A stretch of DNA of 7,407 nt from positions 1-7,407 of the forward strand of contig JABMDH010000002.1 of NCBI GenBank assembly GCA_015904075.1. The letters run 5' to 3'. A program made the position numbers and the translations under genes. Positions 5,416-7,407 of the stretch are shown here, in pieces. How positions within the stretch are numbered: position 1 is the first letter of the stretch; each line of letters starts with the position of its first letter. Source of the stretch: Nitrospira sp. Lineage in GTDB: Bacteria > Nitrospirota > Nitrospiria > Nitrospirales > Nitrospiraceae. The notes beneath the pieces are model-generated. The model did not search any database, had not been told where the DNA came from, and saw only the letters and a list, made by a program, of their open reading frames with translations.

Positions 5416-6338
5416 TAGCCCATCAGTTCACGGAAATACGCGACGGTTTTCTCAAGACCCTTGGTAAGATCGGCCTCAGGTTCCCAGCCCAGCTCTTGTT
5501 TGAGCTTTGAGGAGTCGATCACACTGCGCATCTGCTCCCCCAGCTTAGCCGGACCATGCACTTCCTTACAGGAAGAGCCTGTGAGGCCCGCGAGTATCCG
5601 GAACAGTTCATTGACCGACGTTTCGATGCCGGTTCCGACATTATAGACACCCTGTGAATCCTGTCTCATCGCCACCAAGTTGGCCTCGGCCACATCGTCA
5701 ACGAACACGAAGTCCCTGGTTTGGCGGCCATTCCCGTTGATGATCGGCTGCTCGTTGTTCAACATCTTTCGAATGAAAATTGCCACGACACCGGCTTCCC
5801 CTTCCGGATCTTGCCGAGGTCCATATACGTTCCCATACCGCAGGCTCACGACCTGAATTCCGCTGATACGCTGAAAATAGGACAAGTAATGTTCGGCGCA
5901 GAGTTTGCTGATGCCATAGGGCGAAAGCGGTTTGGTCACGTGAGATTCCGGCGCTGGAAACGCCTCCTGCTCTCCGTAAATTGCGCCGCCGGAAGAGGAG
6001 AAGATGACCTTTCTCACCCCATGATGCACCGCTTGATGCAGGATATTCATCGTCCCTAGCACGTTGACCTGCGCATCGAATACCGGATTGTCAACCGAGA
6101 CCCTTACGCTGACTTGAGCAGCCAGATGAATGACGATGTTGGGCCGCTCATTGCGAAACACTCGCTCCAGTCTCCCGCTTTGGATGTCCAGCTTGTACAA
6201 GCTGGCAGCGCGATTGACGTTTTTTCTCGTCCCGGAAGACAAGTCATCCACAATAACGACTTGGTGCCCTTCCTCCACAAGCCGATCGACTACGTGGGAG
6301 CCGATGAATCCTGCGCCGCCCGTTACGAGTACCTTCAT
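5415..6338 (-). CDS. NAD-dependent sugar-nucleotide epimerase (UDP-glucose 4-epimerase-like, extended SDR)
   Basis: This 307-residue extended short-chain dehydrogenase/reductase probably interconverts a UDP-hexose or UDP-N-acetylhexosamine at C4 for cell-surface polysaccharide synthesis. Numbering from the chosen start, the Rossmann motif GGAGFIG is at 7-13, the NAD-ribose-binding acidic pair VDDLSSG begins at 30, HLAAQ is near 71, the Ser motif SSSGGAIYG starts at 114, and catalytic Tyr141/Lys145 form YGISK. LRYGNVYGPRQDP near 166 and QTRDFVFVDDVAEAN are typical of GalE-like and WbpP-like epimerases. The exact substrate cannot be read from the sequence. Two ATGs are adjacent; GGAGG at 6343-6347 is only 1 base before the first (6341) but 4 bases before the second (6338), so the second is preferred. 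The gene follows tlyA on the same strand but is separated by ~250 bases containing a hairpin repeat, so it probably has its own promoter. Confidence 0.93.
   Translation of the reverse strand: MKVLVTGGAGFIGSHVVDRLVEEGHQVVIVDDLSSGTRKNVNRAASLYKLDIQSGRLERVFRNERPNIVIHLAAQVSVRVSVDNPVFDAQVNVLGTMNILHQAVHHGVRKVIFSSSGGAIYGEQEAFPAPESHVTKPLSPYGISKLCAEHYLSYFQRISGIQVVSLRYGNVYGPRQDPEGEAGVVAIFIRKMLNNEQPIINGNGRQTRDFVFVDDVAEANLVAMRQDSQGVYNVGTGIETSVNELFRILAGLTGSSCKEVHGPAKLGEQMRSVIDSSKLKQELGWEPEADLTKGLEKTVAYFRELMG
6188..6205. repeat. 18-bp perfect palindrome inside the epimerase gene
   Basis: CCAGCTTGTACAAGCTGG is identical to its reverse complement. It lies about 135-150 bases into the epimerase coding sequence, where the minus strand encodes SLYKLD. 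It could be a dimeric regulator site or coincidence within coding sequence; nothing else points to an operator here. Confidence 0.5.
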
Positions 6339-6367
6339 CATTCCTCCGATAAATGAGTATCCTCTAG

Positions 6368-6490
6368 CAGGATGCTGAAAAAGTCCGCCAGCTGCGTTCT
6401 CGCATCATTCAGAGGCTCAACGTACCGAAAGCGTACGCCTCGCCTCTTCGCTCGCTGCGGCCTTGCTGGACGGCCTTTTTGAGCATCCTG
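6368..6490. repeat. 123-bp nested hairpin element (REP/MITE-like intergenic repeat)
   Basis: The outer arms 6368-6392 and 6465-6490 are inverted repeats beginning CAGGATGCT. They pair over 23 of 25 positions with two mismatches and one bulge. Inside, AGAGGC (6411-6416) pairs with GCCTCT (6442-6447) and CGTAC (6421-6425) with GTACG (6433-6437), giving a long cruciform or RNA stem. AAAAAG/CTTTTT tracts lie within the outer stem, so a transcript in either direction would carry a U-run near the arm's end. The element has no coding capacity. It resembles dispersed repeats I recall from Nitrospira genomes. It sits between tlyA and the epimerase gene and could end tlyA transcription, shape the epimerase leader, or simply be a dispersed non-autonomous element. 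Confidence 0.8.
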
Positions 6491-6501
6491 ATGCGATTGA
6501 G

Positions 6502-6528
6502 TCTTTAGCCCCATCTGTAATATGTCAA
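6502..6528 (-). promoter_or_regulatory. Candidate promoter for the epimerase gene
   Basis: Reading the minus strand, a perfect TTGACA lies at 6528-6523. A weak -10-like TAAAGA follows at 6507-6502 after a 15-base spacer; with a 17-base spacer the hexamer would be the poorer AAGACT. If used, the transcript would pass through the 123-bp hairpin element before reaching the epimerase start, giving a leader of about 150 bases. The -35 is convincing and the -10 is not. Confidence 0.3.
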
Positions 6529-6556
6529 CGACGTCTTATGTGTAAGATGAGTTGTT

Positions 6557-6570
6557 CCGCAACCTGCTAG
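6557..6570 (-). repeat. Inverted copy of the CTAGCAGGNTGYKG motif downstream of tlyA
   Basis: On the minus strand this reads CTAGCAGGTTGCGG. It faces the copy that opens the hairpin element at 6364-6377, so the two bound a 207-bp segment (6364-6570) with inverted ends. GCAAC (6559-6563) can also pair with GTTGC (6573-6577), a weak 5-bp hairpin just after the tlyA stop. No target-site duplication is visible next to 6364 and 6570. Confidence 0.4.
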
Positions 6571-6586
6571 GAGTTGCATCATCCTT

Positions 6587-7357
6587 TTACATACCATGAA
6601 ACCGCCCCGCGAGCTCAAAAATTGCCAACATTTCATGATTCCCCTTCTTCCCCTTCACGGGACAATCCAATGTCTGCAGCACCCCCAATCCCAATTCCTC
6701 TGCATAGCGCACGATCCGCTGGAGTACCGCCTGCCGTTGCGTCTCGTCACGAACGATTCCGCCTCGACCAACCTGTCCTTTCCCGACTTCGAACTGCGGT
6801 TTGACGAGCGCAATGACGCGGGCGTTGGGCGCTAAGAATGGGAGGATTGGAGGGAGCACGTTCGTCAATGAGATAAACGACACGTCGATGACGGTGAGCG
6901 CGATCGGTTCAGGAACGGCTGACCGTTCGATATAGCGGATGTTGGTCCGCTCGATCAGCACGACACGCGGATCCTGCCGAAGCCGCCAGTCGAATTGGCC
7001 GTAGCCGACATCGACCGCATAAATCCGCGTCGCGCCCCGTTGCAAGAGACAATCGGTGAACCCCCCAGTGGAGCATCCTACATCAAGACAGACAAGACCG
7101 CGAGGATCGGTCCCGGACGCATCCAAAGCGGCTGCAAGCTTATCCCCGCCGCGACTGACAAAGCGGGAGCCGTGTGAAACGATGTCGATCGCCGCCTCCA
7201 CAGACACCGCTTTAGCCGGTTTGTCGATCATGGCGCCGTTCACCCTGACCTCTCCGGCGAGGATCATCCGTGCCGCAGCTTCTCGGCTTGGCGCCAACCC
7301 CTGCGCGACCAGCCGTTGATCGAGACGATCTTTTTGAGGGTATGCTTTGGCGCCCAT
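6587..7357 (-). CDS. tlyA: TlyA-family rRNA methyltransferase (S4 domain plus FtsJ-like 2'-O-methyltransferase)
   Basis: TlyA uses S-adenosylmethionine for ribose 2'-O-methylation of rRNA (16S C1409 and 23S C1920 in mycobacteria); many members are annotated as hemolysins. The protein has 256 residues, close to the usual length. Residues 11-58 are the S4 RNA-binding domain (RLDQRLVAQGLAPSREAA, then ILAGEVRVNG). The methyltransferase domain follows, with the SAM-binding LDVGCSTGGFTDCLL at 91-105 and YAVDVGYGQ at 113-121. A K-D-K-E set as in FtsJ-like enzymes is visible: Lys73 (SRGGDKL), Asp158 (DVSFISL), Lys186 (VKPQFEVGKGQVGRGG) and Glu242 (GNHE). The start at 7357 is the only ATG fitting the family N-terminus; a GTG at 7402 would add 15 atypical residues. 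No strong ribosome-binding site precedes either. The gene is complete, ending in TAA at 6587-6589. Confidence 0.95.
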   Translation of the reverse strand: MGAKAYPQKDRLDQRLVAQGLAPSREAAARMILAGEVRVNGAMIDKPAKAVSVEAAIDIVSHGSRFVSRGGDKLAAALDASGTDPRGLVCLDVGCSTGGFTDCLLQRGATRIYAVDVGYGQFDWRLRQDPRVVLIERTNIRYIERSAVPEPIALTVIDVSFISLTNVLPPILPFLAPNARVIALVKPQFEVGKGQVGRGGIVRDETQRQAVLQRIVRYAEELGLGVLQTLDCPVKGKKGNHEMLAIFELAGRFHGM

Positions 7358-7407
7358 GGAAAGACGAACTCTATCAAGACCTCGACCAGGCAGTTGAACC
7401 ACTGAGG

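Noticed and set aside
5721..6059. 112-codon plus-strand frame within the epimerase gene
   Set aside because: It is antisense to the catalytic core of the epimerase, and its translation has no family features.

Overview
The window looks like ordinary chromosome from a moderately GC-rich, Gram-negative-type bacterium. No phage, plasmid, CRISPR or transposase genes are visible. The protein styles, together with a long hairpin repeat that resembles intergenic repeats I remember from Nitrospira genomes, suggest the phylum Nitrospirota. That assignment is inference from memory, not from a search.

Layout. A plus-strand block runs from base 2 to 5357. It starts with the 3' two thirds of der (ribosome-assembly GTPase) and then a roughly 400-base stretch with no convincing gene, which holds a modular inverted repeat and a weak promoter candidate. 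Next comes a run of four genes: an exported protein built from two copies of one ~127-residue beta-rich unit, an ECF-type sigma factor, a small soluble zinc-binding (ZAS/zf-HC2) anti-sigma factor, and a larger exported protein of unknown family. The block ends with a 73-codon stump of aat (leucyl/phenylalanyl-tRNA-protein transferase) that lacks the catalytic domain. A minus-strand block runs from 7357 back to 5415: tlyA (S4 plus FtsJ-like 2'-O-methyltransferase) followed by a short-chain NAD-dependent sugar-nucleotide epimerase. The two blocks converge at 5358-5415, where two hairpins lie.

The sigma and anti-sigma genes are 26 bases apart and form the only clear regulatory module. They sit between two genes for predicted exported proteins with no recognised family, so those proteins are the natural candidates for the regulated output or the sensed partners. 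This is inference from position only. The minus-strand genes are separated by about 250 bases holding a 123-bp nested hairpin element. The terminal motif CTAGCAGG of that element recurs at 2355, across the stop codon of the duplicated exported protein, and, inverted, at 6570 just downstream of tlyA.

The observations most worth following are the hairpin element with its scattered end motifs, the aat truncation, and the gapless internal duplication in the exported protein beside the sigma/anti-sigma pair. I did not find a clearly new multi-gene system.
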